From positions 1,612,001-1,676,000 of the forward strand of contig CAWBWT010000002.1 in NCBI GenBank assembly GCA_963792675.1: 64,000 nt of DNA, in the 5' to 3' direction. The notes under the pieces are model-generated. The model did no database searches and was not told the origin of the DNA. It worked only from the letters and a program-made list of their open reading frames with translations. The translations under genes and the position numbers were made by a program. The DNA comes from JBBROS01 sp963792675 (lineage in GTDB: Bacteria; Pseudomonadota; Alphaproteobacteria; Acetobacterales; Acetobacteraceae). Shown here piece by piece: positions 10,047-19,411 of this stretch (its first letter is position 1; the number at the start of each line of letters is the position of its first letter).

Positions 10047-10466
10047 CTATGCCGGCACGGTCATGGCGGACTTCGCGGGCCGGCGCAGCGCATAGGCGCC
10101 GTCGCCCAGCGCCGCCACCGCAAGCAAGGCGACGATCCAGAGCGCCGGGAACTCCCAGCCGCCGCCGGGGGCGGTGAAGAAGAAACCGGCGTGCCCATGC
10201 ACCGTCAGGATGGCGCCGAGCAGCACCGGGATCAGCGCCAGCGCCACCCAGCGCGTGCCGAACCCGGCCAGCAGCGCGAGGCCGCCCAGCAGCTCGGCGG
10301 CGATGGTCGGCCCCGCGAGCCAGCCGGGCACGCCGACGCTGCTGAAGAACTGGGCGGTGCCGGCCGGGGTGAACACCAGCGCCTTCAGCCCGGCATGCGC
10401 CATGAACAGTGCGCCCGTCGCGACGCGGAGCAGGGTGGCGGCATAAGAGGCGTAACGGTCCTGCAT
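10047..10466 (-). CDS. DoxX family integral membrane protein
   Basis: A 139-residue protein with four predicted transmembrane helices. These cover ATLLRVATGALFMAHAGLKA, the PTIAAELLGGLALLAGFG region, WVALALIPVLLGAILTVHG, and ALWIVALLAVAALGDGAYAL. The first helix with the following Gly/Pro-rich loop (VPGWLAG) is typical of DoxX/DoxD-like proteins. These are thought to act in membrane redox or quinone-linked processes, and the biochemical role is not established. It is followed by the DODA dioxygenase and is divergent from the LysR gene. That arrangement is common where the LysR protein controls the pair. Confidence 0.88.
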   Translation of the reverse strand: MQDRYASYAATLLRVATGALFMAHAGLKALVFTPAGTAQFFSSVGVPGWLAGPTIAAELLGGLALLAGFGTRWVALALIPVLLGAILTVHGHAGFFFTAPGGGWEFPALWIVALLAVAALGDGAYALRRPAKSAMTVPA

Positions 10467-10546
10467 TTGTTTTCTCCGGTTGCTTTCGACACGCCGAATC
10501 TGCCGCCGCGTCGGCCCCATTGCACTTCCCGATCGGTGTAGAGTGC

Positions 10547-10564
10547 CCATGCGGAATCGCATGG
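10547..10564. promoter_or_regulatory. Perfect inverted repeat in the doxX-LysR divergent region
   Basis: CCATGCG and CGCATGG flank a four-base centre (GAAT). The repeat ends just before the ribosome site GGAG of the LysR gene, within the 108-base region between the divergent doxX and LysR starts. It could be an autoregulatory operator or a 5-prime leader hairpin. LysR sites often contain T-N11-A, which I cannot assign with confidence here. Confidence 0.4.
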
Positions 10565-10574
10565 AGCGCGGGTG

Positions 10575-11492
10575 ATGGGGGCGGCGGGTGAAGCGGCGGG
10601 GCTCGACTGGGACGATCTGCGCACCTTCCTGCTGATCGCCCGGCACCAGACCCTGTCGGCGGCCGCGCGGGCACTCGGCGTGCAGCAGCCGACCATGGGC
10701 CGCCGGCTCGAGGCGCTGGAGCAGCGCGCCGGCACAAGGCTGCTGCAGAAGACCCCGCACGGCTACGTGCTGACCGAGGCCGGCGAGGCGGTGCTGGGCA
10801 ACGTCGAGCGCATGGAGCAGGAGGCGACCGCCGCCGCCCGCCGCATCACCGGGGTCGATGTGCGGCTGGAGGGGGTGGTGCGGCTCACCACGGTCGAGAC
10901 GCTGGCCGCCGAAGTGCTGTCCCCGGCGCTGGCCGCCTTTCGCCAAACGCACCCGGCCGTGCAGGTGGAGGTGGTCGCGAGCCGGCGCAGCCTCAGCCTG
11001 ACCAAGCGCGAAGCGGACGTCGCCTTGCGGTTGGCATCGTTCACCCAGAGCGATCTGGTGGTGCGCAAGGTCGGCGCCGTCGCCTACGCCCTCTACGCCG
11101 CCCCGGCCTACCTCGAGCGACACGGCGCGCCGGACTGGAGCGCGGGCGCGGCGGGACATAGCCTGGTGCTGACGGAGCAGGACCTGCTGGGCTTGCCGGA
11201 GATGGAATGGCTGCGCGCGTGGGCGCCGGCGGCGTCGGTGGCGATGGCGAGCAACAGCCGTCTGGTGCACCGGGCGGCGGCGCGGGACGGCATCGGCCTG
11301 GCGTGCTTGCCCTGCTACCTCGGGGATGGCGTGCCGGACCTGGTGCGCGTGCCGGCGCCGGCGCCCGGTCCGACCCGCGATTTATGGCTGGGCGTGCACG
11401 CCGACCTGCGCCACATGCCGCGGATCCGTGCGTTCACCGAGGCGATCCGGACCGGGCTGCAGGACGCGCGGGATCGGCTGGTTCCCGGCTAG
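10575..11492 (+). CDS. LysR family transcriptional regulator
   Basis: 305 residues. The N-terminal winged helix-turn-helix is LDWDDLRTFLLIARHQTLSA, then AAARALGVQQPTMGRRLEALE, with the wing TPHGYVLTEAGEAVLGNVE. The effector-binding domain begins around residue 90 (VRLTTVETLAAEVL) and includes READVALRLA and the conserved GIGLACLPCYLGD block. The ATG at 10575 is preferred to the overlapping GTG three bases upstream because GGAG sits 8 bases before it. Divergent from the doxX-dioxygenase pair, which it probably controls. The inducer is unknown. Confidence 0.93.
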   Translation: MGAAGEAAGLDWDDLRTFLLIARHQTLSAAARALGVQQPTMGRRLEALEQRAGTRLLQKTPHGYVLTEAGEAVLGNVERMEQEATAAARRITGVDVRLEGVVRLTTVETLAAEVLSPALAAFRQTHPAVQVEVVASRRSLSLTKREADVALRLASFTQSDLVVRKVGAVAYALYAAPAYLERHGAPDWSAGAAGHSLVLTEQDLLGLPEMEWLRAWAPAASVAMASNSRLVHRAAARDGIGLACLPCYLGDGVPDLVRVPAPAPGPTRDLWLGVHADLRHMPRIRAFTEAIRTGLQDARDRLVPG

Positions 11493-11498
11493 TCCCTC

Positions 11499-11969
11499 CT
11501 AGTCCAGGCCGCCGAAGCGCTTGGTGATGCTTCGGCCGGTCCAGGCCGGCACCTCGGGCGGGGGCGCCTTGTTCGGCGCCACGGCCACCGGCTGGCCCGG
11601 TTTGGCAGACGCGTTGCGGGCAGACATCGGCGTGGTCGCGGCCGTGTTCGTCGGGAGGGGGCTGGGTGCCGCGGCGACGCCGCTGCCCGACACCACCCGC
11701 GCCCCGCTGCAGGGATCGACGATGCCGAACTCCTCGGTGCGGCCGCTTTCGTAGCCGAGCCGGACGATCGCCTGGCAGCCGCCGCCATAGCCGATCTGCG
11801 CCGTCGCTCCGTTCGGCAGGAACGAGCGCAGCCGGTTCTCGCCGGGCGCGCCATTGGGCGAGATCTCGATGCGGCGGATCGTCTCGCCGCCGTTGTTGAC
11901 CACCGTCACCGAGCCGGCCCAGGCCGGGACGGCGAGCAGCAAAGGCGGCAGCAGGGCGGCGATGCGCAT
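11499..11969 (-). CDS. Putative secreted protein of unknown function
   Basis: 156 residues. MRIAALLPPLLLAVPAWAGS is a clear Sec signal peptide with an AWA cleavage site, so the product is probably periplasmic. The mature part starts VTVVNNGGETIRRIEISPNG, a short beta-rich segment, and has two cysteines (YGGGCQ and DPCSG) that could form a disulfide. The second half is a low-complexity Pro/Ala/Thr linker. It overlaps the stop of the SCO1 gene by one base, implying translational coupling. A role in copper or cytochrome oxidase maturation is only a guess from the neighbour. Confidence 0.75.
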   Translation of the reverse strand: MRIAALLPPLLLAVPAWAGSVTVVNNGGETIRRIEISPNGAPGENRLRSFLPNGATAQIGYGGGCQAIVRLGYESGRTEEFGIVDPCSGARVVSGSGVAAAPSPLPTNTAATTPMSARNASAKPGQPVAVAPNKAPPPEVPAWTGRSITKRFGGLD

Positions 11970-12550
11970 CAGACGAGCGCCTTCAGTTTCGCCGCGATCT
12001 GGTCGGGCGAGGTTTCGTGGGTGAAGTTGGCGACGAACCGGCCGCGCGGATCCATCACATAGATGATGCTGCTATGGTCCATGTCGTAGCCGCCATCCTT
12101 GGTCGGGTGCTTGGCGAAATACACTCGATAGGCCTTGGCCGCGGCCGCCACCGCCTCGTCGCTGCCGGTCAGCGGCACGATCCCGGCGTCGAAGGCGGCG
12201 GCGTAGTCCTTCATCACCGGCGGCGTGTCGCGCTGCGGGTCCACGGTGATGAACACGGCCGCGACCTCTTTGCGCCGCGGGCCGAGCTGGTCGAGCGCGT
12301 TGGCCATGTCCTGCAGCGCGGTCGGGCAGGCGTCGGGGCAGTGGGTGTAGCCGAAATAGACCAGCATCCAGCGGCCGCGGAACGCCGCATCGGTCACGGT
12401 TCGGCCGTCGCCGTCGATCAGGCTGAACGGGCCGCCGATCGGGATGCCGGCCGGCTCCGCCCGGGTCGAGACATAAACGGCGGCGCCGGCGAGCCCGGCC
12501 CCGAGCACGGCGGCCGGGGCGAGGAGCAGCGCGGTACGCCGGGTCAGCAC
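11969..12550 (-). CDS. SCO1/SenC family copper chaperone / thioredoxin-fold protein
   Basis: 193 residues with an N-terminal membrane anchor (ALLLAPAAVLGAGLAGAAVYV). The thioredoxin-like domain contains GRWMLVYFGYTHCPDACPTA, with the CxxxC copper ligands, VFITVDPQRDTPPVMKDY, and the distal His in YDMDHSSIIYVMDP. Proteins of this family deliver copper or electrons to the CuA site of cytochrome c oxidase from the periplasmic face. No oxidase genes are in this window. It is co-transcribed with the small secreted protein downstream. Confidence 0.92.
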   Translation of the reverse strand: MLTRRTALLLAPAAVLGAGLAGAAVYVSTRAEPAGIPIGGPFSLIDGDGRTVTDAAFRGRWMLVYFGYTHCPDACPTALQDMANALDQLGPRRKEVAAVFITVDPQRDTPPVMKDYAAAFDAGIVPLTGSDEAVAAAAKAYRVYFAKHPTKDGGYDMDHSSIIYVMDPRGRFVANFTHETSPDQIAAKLKALV

Positions 12551-12725
12551 GAGAGCACGGTGAAAAGCATGGCGGTTTATGCGCTTTCTCGAGACAACGG
12601 AAAAGTGCGGTTATTTCACATTCGTATCACATCGCACATGACGGAGGCGAATGCCCATGATATAGCCACGAACAGCCTGAATAGGGGCCATGCGCGCAAT
12701 GCGCACCAACGGAGGGAAATGTTTG

Positions 12726-13934
12726 ATGCGTTCGACCCGGCGAATTGTGTTGCTTGCTGCCGTCTGCGCCGCCGCTCTTGCCGCGGCGCCGGCGATGGCC
12801 GCCGACCCCATCAAGATCGGCGTGTCCGGCCCGTTCACCGGCGGCTCGTCATCGATGGGCGTTTCGATGCGCGACGGCGTGAAGCTCGCCATTACCGAGA
12901 TCAACAAGGCCGGCGGCGTGCTGGGCCGGCAGCTCGTGGCGGTCGAACGCGATGACGAGGCGCGCAACGAGCTCGGCGTGCAAATCGCCCAGGAGCTGAT
13001 CAACAAGGAGAAGGTCGTCGCCACCCTCGGCTACATCAACACCGGCGTGGCGCTGGCGTCGCAGCGCTTCTACCAGGAAGCCGAAATCCCGGTGATCAAC
13101 AACGTCGCCACCGGCACGGTGATCACCAAGCAATTCGAAAAGGAGCGGTCGAACTACGTGTTCCGCACCGCGGCCGCCGACAACATCCAGGCGCCGATGA
13201 TCGTGGACGAGGCGATCGGCAAGCGCGGCTTCAAGAAGCCGGCGATCTTGGCCGACAGCACCAATTACGGCCAGCTCGGCCGCGAGGACCTGGAGAAGGC
13301 GCTGGCCGCCAAGGGCATCAAGCCGGTCGCGACGGAGAAGTTCAACATCGGCGACACCGACATGACGGCGCAATTGCTGCGCGCCAAGGAAGCCGGGGCC
13401 GACGTGATCCTGACCTACGGGATCGGGCCGGAGCTGGCGCAGATCGCCAACGGCCAGGCCAAGCTCGGCTGGAAGGTGCCGCTGGTCGGCAGCTGGACGC
13501 TGAGCATGGCAAGCTTCATCGATACCGCCGGCGCCAATGGCAGCGGCGCCACCATGCCGCAGACCTTCGTGCAGCTGCCGACCACGCCGAAGCGGGCGGC
13601 GTTCATCAAGGCCTATCAGGACGCCTACAAGATCGACCGCATGCCGTCGCCGGTGTCGGCGGCGCAGGGCTATGACAGCGTCTATCTGCTGGCCGCCGCG
13701 ATCAAGCAGGCGGGCGGCACCGACGGGCGCAAGATCAAGGACGCGCTGGAGAACCTCAACGAAAAGGTCGAGGGCGTCGTCACCACGTATGACCATCCGT
13801 TCAGCAAGACCGACCACGAGGCGATCACGAACAACATCCCGGTGTTCGGCGAAGTCAAGGACGGCCGCGTGGTGCCGGCGCATGCCGAGGACCTTGAGGG
13901 CGACAAGGCGATGCGGATCAAGCCGCGCGCCTGA
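12726..13934 (+). CDS. livK: Branched-chain amino-acid type ABC transporter substrate-binding protein
   Basis: 402 residues. The signal peptide MRSTRRIVLLAAVCAAALAA ends at PAMA-A, so the protein is periplasmic. The mature protein starts DPIKIGVSGPFTGGSSSMG, a type I periplasmic binding fold of the LivJ/LivK family, with AITEINKAGGVLGRQL and VVATLGYINTGVA. The start at 12726 is supported by GGAGGG 9 bases upstream. An ATG at 12690 also lies in frame but places that ribosome site inside the coding region. It is first of four liv genes and separated from livH by a hairpin. The ligand may be an amino acid, amide or other small acid. Confidence 0.92.
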   Translation: MRSTRRIVLLAAVCAAALAAAPAMAADPIKIGVSGPFTGGSSSMGVSMRDGVKLAITEINKAGGVLGRQLVAVERDDEARNELGVQIAQELINKEKVVATLGYINTGVALASQRFYQEAEIPVINNVATGTVITKQFEKERSNYVFRTAAADNIQAPMIVDEAIGKRGFKKPAILADSTNYGQLGREDLEKALAAKGIKPVATEKFNIGDTDMTAQLLRAKEAGADVILTYGIGPELAQIANGQAKLGWKVPLVGSWTLSMASFIDTAGANGSGATMPQTFVQLPTTPKRAAFIKAYQDAYKIDRMPSPVSAAQGYDSVYLLAAAIKQAGGTDGRKIKDALENLNEKVEGVVTTYDHPFSKTDHEAITNNIPVFGEVKDGRVVPAHAEDLEGDKAMRIKPRA

Positions 13935-13950
13935 ACCGGTTCGTTACATG

Positions 13951-13975
13951 CCCCCCTGCCGCGGCAGGGGGGTTT
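13951..13975 (+). terminator. Hairpin between livK and livH
   Basis: CCCCCCTGCC and GGCAGGGGGG form a nearly perfect 10-base stem with a two-base centre, followed by TTTCC. This can act as a partial terminator or RNA-stabilising stem. It would give more binding protein than permease, as is usual for ABC operons. Confidence 0.7.
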
Positions 13976-14000
13976 CCTGTCTGGGAATACTTGTAGAAAA

Positions 14001-14873
14001 ATGCAGATCCTCTTCCAGCTCATCGTCAGCGGGATTGCCGTGGGGATGATCTACGGCGTCATCGCGTTCGGCTATCAGCTGACCTTCGCGACCTCGAAGA
14101 CGCTGAACTTCGGCCAGGGCGAGGCGCTGATGCTGGGCTCGCTGGTGGGCCTGACCGCGACCTACTTCGTCGGCTATTTGGCGATGCTGCCGATCGTGCT
14201 GCTGTTCGGACTGGCGCAGGGCGCCGTGGTGGAGCGGCTTGGGGTACGCCAAGCGATCAAGATGAAGTCGGAAAGCGGGTGGATCATGGCCACCATCGCG
14301 CTCGGCATCATCTTCAAGAACCTGGCCGAGAACATCTGGGGGCGGGACGACCTCAAGTTCCCGTCGCCGCTGCCGGAGCAGGCGCTCGATTTCGGCGGCA
14401 TCCGGGTGCAGCCGATGGAGATCGCAATCGTGGTCGGCGCACTGGCGCTGATGGCCGCGGTCGAGTTGTTCAACCGTCGCAGCATCTTCGGCAAGGCGGT
14501 GGTGGCGACCGCCAATGACCGCGACGCGGCCGGGCTGATGGGCATCAACACCGGTGCGGTGATCACCTTCAGCTATGCGCTCAGCAGCATGACGGCCGCC
14601 TTCGCCGGCGTGCTGATCGCGCCGATCACGCTGACCGGGCCGCGGCTGGGCGCCGTGCTGGGGCTGAAGGCGTTCGCGGTGGCGATCATCGGCGGGCTGA
14701 ACAGCGGGCTCGGGGTGATCGTCGGCGGGCTGATCCTGGGCGTCGCCGAGACGATGACGGGGTTCTACATCTCGACCGGCTACAAGGACGTGCCGGGCCT
14801 GGTGCTGCTGCTGCTGGTGCTGTCGTTCAAGCCGTCGGGCCTGTTCGGCAAGAAGACGATCAAGAAAGTCTAG
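14001..14873 (+). CDS. livH: Branched-chain amino-acid type ABC transporter permease LivH
   Basis: 290 residues, hydrophobic throughout with about eight transmembrane helices. It begins MQILFQLIVSGIAVGMIYGV and contains SKTLNFGQGEALMLG, the conserved LivH N-terminal motif, and NDRDAAGLMGINTGAVI, the cytoplasmic loop that contacts the ATPase. The end, SGLFGKKTIKKV, is typical. It forms the inner-membrane channel with the LivM half of the fused downstream protein. Confidence 0.93.
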   Translation: MQILFQLIVSGIAVGMIYGVIAFGYQLTFATSKTLNFGQGEALMLGSLVGLTATYFVGYLAMLPIVLLFGLAQGAVVERLGVRQAIKMKSESGWIMATIALGIIFKNLAENIWGRDDLKFPSPLPEQALDFGGIRVQPMEIAIVVGALALMAAVELFNRRSIFGKAVVATANDRDAAGLMGINTGAVITFSYALSSMTAAFAGVLIAPITLTGPRLGAVLGLKAFAVAIIGGLNSGLGVIVGGLILGVAETMTGFYISTGYKDVPGLVLLLLVLSFKPSGLFGKKTIKKV

Positions 14874-14892
14874 GGCAAGAAGGTCTGACCTC

Positions 14893-16874
14893 GTGACAAG
14901 CATCCTCAAGGCCGGACTGCTGATCGCCGTACTCGCGGCGCTGCCGTTCTACGTCACCAACCCCTATTACCTGCATCTGCTGGTGGTGATCGGCATCTAC
15001 GCCATCCTGCTGCTCGGGCTCGACATCGTGTTCGGCTACACCGGCGAGGTGTCGCTCGGCCACGCGGCGCTGCTCGGCATCGGCGCCTATACCTCGGGCA
15101 TCCTCAGCTTCAAGCTCGGCATCGGCCTGCTGCCGTCGATCCCGTTCGGCATCGTCGCCGCCGCGCTGTTCGGCCTGCTGCTGGCCTTGCCGGCGCTGCA
15201 GGTGACCGGACCCTACCTCGCCATGGTGACGCTCGCGTTCGGCACGATCGTCTACACGCTGATCAACGAGATGGACTTTTTGACGAACGGCCCGATGGGG
15301 ATCACGCTGCAGAAGCCGATCTTCTTCGATTTTCGCGACTACGCCGCCGAGGGCTCGTTCTTCGACATGTCCACGGCGCGCTTGAAGGAGTTCGAGTTCT
15401 ATTTCCTGGTGGCGGCCTGCCTGCTGCTGAGCCTGGTCGCGATCAACCGGCTGATCGCCAGCCGTTATGGCCGCGCCTTCGAGGCGCTGCGCGACGCGCC
15501 GATCGCGTCGGACTGCATGGGCGTCAGCGTCTACAAGCACAAGGTGATCGCGTTTGCGTTCAGCGCCGGCATGGCCGGGCTGGCCGGCTCGCTGTTCGCC
15601 TACTCCGAACAGTACGTGGCGCCGAACAACTTCACCGTCGAGCTCGCAATCCAGTTCCTGCTGGCCGTCACCCTCGGCGGCCGCAAGTCGCGGGTGGGGC
15701 CGATCCTGGGCGCCGTCATCATCGTGGTGCTGCCGAACCTGCTGGCCGATATCGAGCTGTTCCGCATCATCGCCGGGGTGATCGCCTTCGTCGCCGTGGT
15801 GGCCGGCGTGACCGCGATCCGCAAGGCCGAGAACAAGGCGCAGGTCGCGATCCCGGTCGCGCTCTGCGTCGGCTTCTTCGTGTTCTCGCTGCTGCTGGAG
15901 AAAATCACCGACTACAAGCTGTCGATCTTCGGGGCGATGATCCTGTTCGTCGTATATTATCTGCCGGACGGCATCTACGGCTTCCTCCGCTCCGCCGTCG
16001 CCCGCATCCGGCCCGGCCTCGTGCACGACCACGCCGTCATCACCGCGCGCGGCGAGGACAGCCAGGTGTGGTCGGCCTACGAGCCTAAGGTGGAGGCCGG
16101 GCGGCCGCTGCTGGAGGTGGACAACGTGCTGATGCAGTTCGGCGGCCTGAAGGCGCTGAACCAGGTCAACCTTGCGGTGATGCCGCGCACCATCCACGGG
16201 CTGATCGGACCGAACGGCTCCGGCAAGAGCACGATGATGAACGTGCTGACCGGCATCTACGTGCCGACCGCCGGCGACATCAAGCTCGAGGGCGTCAGCA
16301 TCGCCGGCAAGAAGTCGCCGGAGATCGCGGCGGCCGGCATCGCCCGTACGTTCCAAAACGTGCAGTTGTTCGGCGAGCTGACCCTGATCGAGAACGTCAT
16401 GGTCGGTCTGCACCACTCGTACAAAGGCTCGCTCGCCGAGGTGACGCTCGGCGTCCCGCGGTCCCGGCGCGAGGAACGGGCCGCCCAGATCCGCGCCGCC
16501 AGCATCCTCCGCTTCGTCGGCCTCGAGGCGCTGGCCAACGAGGAGGCGCGCAACCTTCCCTACGGCAAGCAGCGCCTGCTGGAGATCGGCCGCGCGCTGG
16601 CGCTCGACCCGAAGCTGCTGCTGCTCGACGAGCCGGCGGCCGGCCTGACGGCGCCCGACATCAAGGTCCTCGTGGAAATCATCAGGAAAATAAGGGACCA
16701 CGGCATCACCCTGATCCTGATCGAGCATCACATGGATGTCGTCATGAGCCTGTGCGACACCGTCACCGTGCTCGACTTCGGCCAGAAAATCGCCGAGGGC
16801 CCGCCATCCGCGGTGCAGTCGGACGAGAAGGTGATCGCCGCCTATCTCGGCGGCGCCGTGCTGGAGGCCGCCTG

Positions 16875-16875
<1 letters not shown>
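14893..16875 (+). CDS. Fused LivM permease - LivG ATPase
   Basis: 660 residues with a GTG start. Residues 1-375 are a LivM-type permease: GYTGEVSLGHAALLGIGAYT, EALRDAPIASDCMGVSVYKHK and VTLGGRKSRVGPILGA are its signatures. A linker of about 30 residues leads to a LivG-type ABC ATPase beginning near residue 405 (PLLEVDNVLMQFGGLKAL). The Walker A GPNGSGKST is near 439-447, the signature is the variant LPYGKQR, Walker B LLLLDEP is near 577, and the H-loop is IEHHMD. No frameshift or stop separates the domains, so the fusion appears genuine. Such fusions occur in some alphaproteobacterial liv operons. Confidence 0.93.
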
Positions 16876-17597
<722 letters not shown>

Positions 17598-17604
17598 GGC
17601 GCCG

Positions 17605-17991
17605 TCAGGCCGGCGGCACCCAACGCCGCACGATCTCCCCCAGGTCGTCGAACGACGCCTCGAAGATCGGCGCGGCGAGGGTGGCGAGGATATGCAGCAC
17701 GTCTGTCCCGCTGTTGCGGAAGCCGTGCCGCCGGCCGGCCGGCACGAGGACCGACTGCCCCGCCGCCACGGCTGCATGCTGATCGTCTACCCAGATTTCG
17801 GCCTGTCCGGCCAGCACCGTCAGCACTTCCTCGACCGCATGCAGGTGGGTCGGCGCGCCGCAGCCCGGGTCGCACCATTGCTCGAAGACGCAAAGCTGTG
17901 CGGCGCCGGTCAGGGCCGACACCCGCATCCGGGTCAGGACGCCGGCGCGCCATTCCTCGCGCGCGTGGTCGCCGTGGTCGATGATCCGCAT
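17605..17991 (-). CDS. Cupin domain protein
   Basis: 128 residues from the ATG at 17991. The cupin metal motif is partly visible: APTHLHAVEEVLTVLAG gives the H-x-H and E ligands, and PAGRRHGFRNSG gives the distal His. Single-domain small cupins of this type bind a metal or sugar and have many roles, and none can be assigned here. It is convergent with livF, with 7 bases between the stops. A longer open frame upstream to 18063 lacks family similarity, so I use the internal start. Confidence 0.8.
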   Translation of the reverse strand: MRIIDHGDHAREEWRAGVLTRMRVSALTGAAQLCVFEQWCDPGCGAPTHLHAVEEVLTVLAGQAEIWVDDQHAAVAAGQSVLVPAGRRHGFRNSGTDVLHILATLAAPIFEASFDDLGEIVRRWVPPA

Positions 17992-18054
17992 CGCCGTGCT
18001 CCCTAGAAGATCCGGCCCCTTGAAGCAGCAAAGCTTGGGGGCCACGTCGCTTGC

Positions 18055-18348
18055 ATGAACCACGAACCGCCCACCATTGACATGCGTCCCGACGGCAGTT
18101 TCCTGCCGCCGCCCGGCCGGCGGCCGGTGGTGCCGTGGTCGACCAAGCTGCTGCTGGGCGCCATCGCCGTTGCGGCGTTGGCGGTGTCGATCGCGGTGGC
18201 GGCGCTGGCGATCTGGGTCGTGTCGCTGGTGCTGCCGGTCGCGATCATTGCCGCCTTCGGCGCCTGGCTGATGTTCAAGTGGCGCCGCTGGCAGCTAGTC
18301 CGCGGCCAGCCGCTCGTTCGTCCCGGCCAGTTCCGCGGCTTCCGCTAG
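18055..18348 (+). CDS. Small membrane protein of unknown function
   Basis: 97 residues. The N-terminal 30 residues are polar and proline-rich (RPDGSFLPPPGRRPVVPW). They are followed by one long or two closely spaced transmembrane helices (LLLGAIAVAALAVSIAVAAL, VVSLVLPVAIIAAFGAWLMF) and a basic tail (KWRRWQLVRGQ). No family is recognised. Its last 54 bases overlap the 3-prime end of the convergent LLM gene, which reduces confidence in the annotated C-terminus. Confidence 0.6.
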   Translation: MNHEPPTIDMRPDGSFLPPPGRRPVVPWSTKLLLGAIAVAALAVSIAVAALAIWVVSLVLPVAIIAAFGAWLMFKWRRWQLVRGQPLVRPGQFRGFR

Positions 18349-19326
18349 CAGCGCGTAGCTGCGCCGGCGCGCGGCCGGGTCGTGCACGGTGGTGAGCACC
18401 ACCACCTCGTCCACCGCCAGTGCCGCCGCCATCCGGCGCAAATCACCCACCACCCGGTCTCCGGTGCCAGCAAAGGCGCGCGAGCGGATTGCCGCGATCC
18501 GTTGGCGGTCGGCGTCGGTATAGACATAGGCGGCGGCCTCTTCAGGGCTCGGCAATGCCGCATACACGCCACGGTCACGCCCCAGCCGCCACAGGGCACG
18601 GCTGCTGAACTGCCGCTCGGCCTCCGCCTCGGTGTCCGCCGCCACGGCCCACACCGCAACGCTCGCCATCGGCTGTGCCGACGTTGCGCCGGGCCGGAAT
18701 CCGGTCCGATACACATCCAGCGCCTGCTCGGCGCCGCGTCCGTCGGTGATGAAGCTGGCGAAGCAATAGGGCAGGCCGAAATAGGCGGCGACCTGGGCGC
18801 CGTAATCGCTGCTGCCGAGGATCCACGGTTCCGGCGCCGTCGGCCCGGCCGGCTGCGCCCTCACGTCGCGGAATGGGTGACCCTCCACCAGCGCCTCGCC
18901 GCGCACCCAGTGCAGCAGGTCGCGGACTTGGCTCGGGAATTGGTCGGCGGCGCTGTCGGCGGCCGGGTTCAGCGCATACGCGGTCATGCCGTCCGAGCCC
19001 GGCGCGCGACCCAGCCCCATGTCGATCCGCCCCGGCGCGATTGCCTCCAGCACCCGGAACTGCTCGGCCACCTTCAAGCTCGAATAGTGCGGCAGCATGA
19101 CGCCGGCGCTGCCAACGCGGATGCGTTGCGTGGTCGCGGCGATGGCTGCAATCAGGATCTCCGGCGCGGTGCCGGCCTGGCTCGCGCTGTTGTGGTGCTC
19201 GGCCAACCAATAGCGGGCGTAGCCGAGCGCCTCGCAATGCCGGGCCAAGGCGAGCGTTTCGCGGATGCTCTCATCCGGGCTGCGGCCGGTGACGACGGTG
19301 GATTGGTCCAAGACGGACAGGCGCAT
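18295..19326 (-). CDS. LLM class flavin-dependent oxidoreductase (luciferase-like)
   Basis: 343 residues of the bacterial luciferase-like family, group MsnO8/YhbW-type. The N-terminus MRLSVLDQSTVVTGRSP and the EALGYARYWLAEHHN block are characteristic. RIRVGSAGVMLPHYSSLKVA and DMGLGRAPGSDG line the flavin pocket, and EPWILGSSDYGAQVAA precedes the LPYCFASF segment. Members use reduced FMN or F420 as a cofactor, and in this organism FMN is more likely. The C-terminus overlaps the end of the small membrane-protein gene on the other strand. Confidence 0.9.
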   Translation of the reverse strand: MRLSVLDQSTVVTGRSPDESIRETLALARHCEALGYARYWLAEHHNSASQAGTAPEILIAAIAATTQRIRVGSAGVMLPHYSSLKVAEQFRVLEAIAPGRIDMGLGRAPGSDGMTAYALNPAADSAADQFPSQVRDLLHWVRGEALVEGHPFRDVRAQPAGPTAPEPWILGSSDYGAQVAAYFGLPYCFASFITDGRGAEQALDVYRTGFRPGATSAQPMASVAVWAVAADTEAEAERQFSSRALWRLGRDRGVYAALPSPEEAAAYVYTDADRQRIAAIRSRAFAGTGDRVVGDLRRMAAALAVDEVVVLTTVHDPAARRRSYALLAEAAELAGTNERLAAD

Positions 19327-19411
19327 GACGATCTCCGCGGCGGCCGCTAGACATAAGACCGCGGGGCAGGGCTCGCCACCCGGCGCGGATTCAGCCTACA
19401 GCCAGGCGGTG

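Noticed and set aside
9217..10737. 506-codon minus-strand frame through the dioxygenase and DoxX genes
   Set aside because: Its upstream half is out of phase with DoxX. The real dioxygenase begins at about 10002.
14860..16731. Long minus-strand frame opposite the liv genes
   Set aside because: His, Gln and Asp-rich translation with no motif, directly antisense to the well-supported LivM-LivG fusion.
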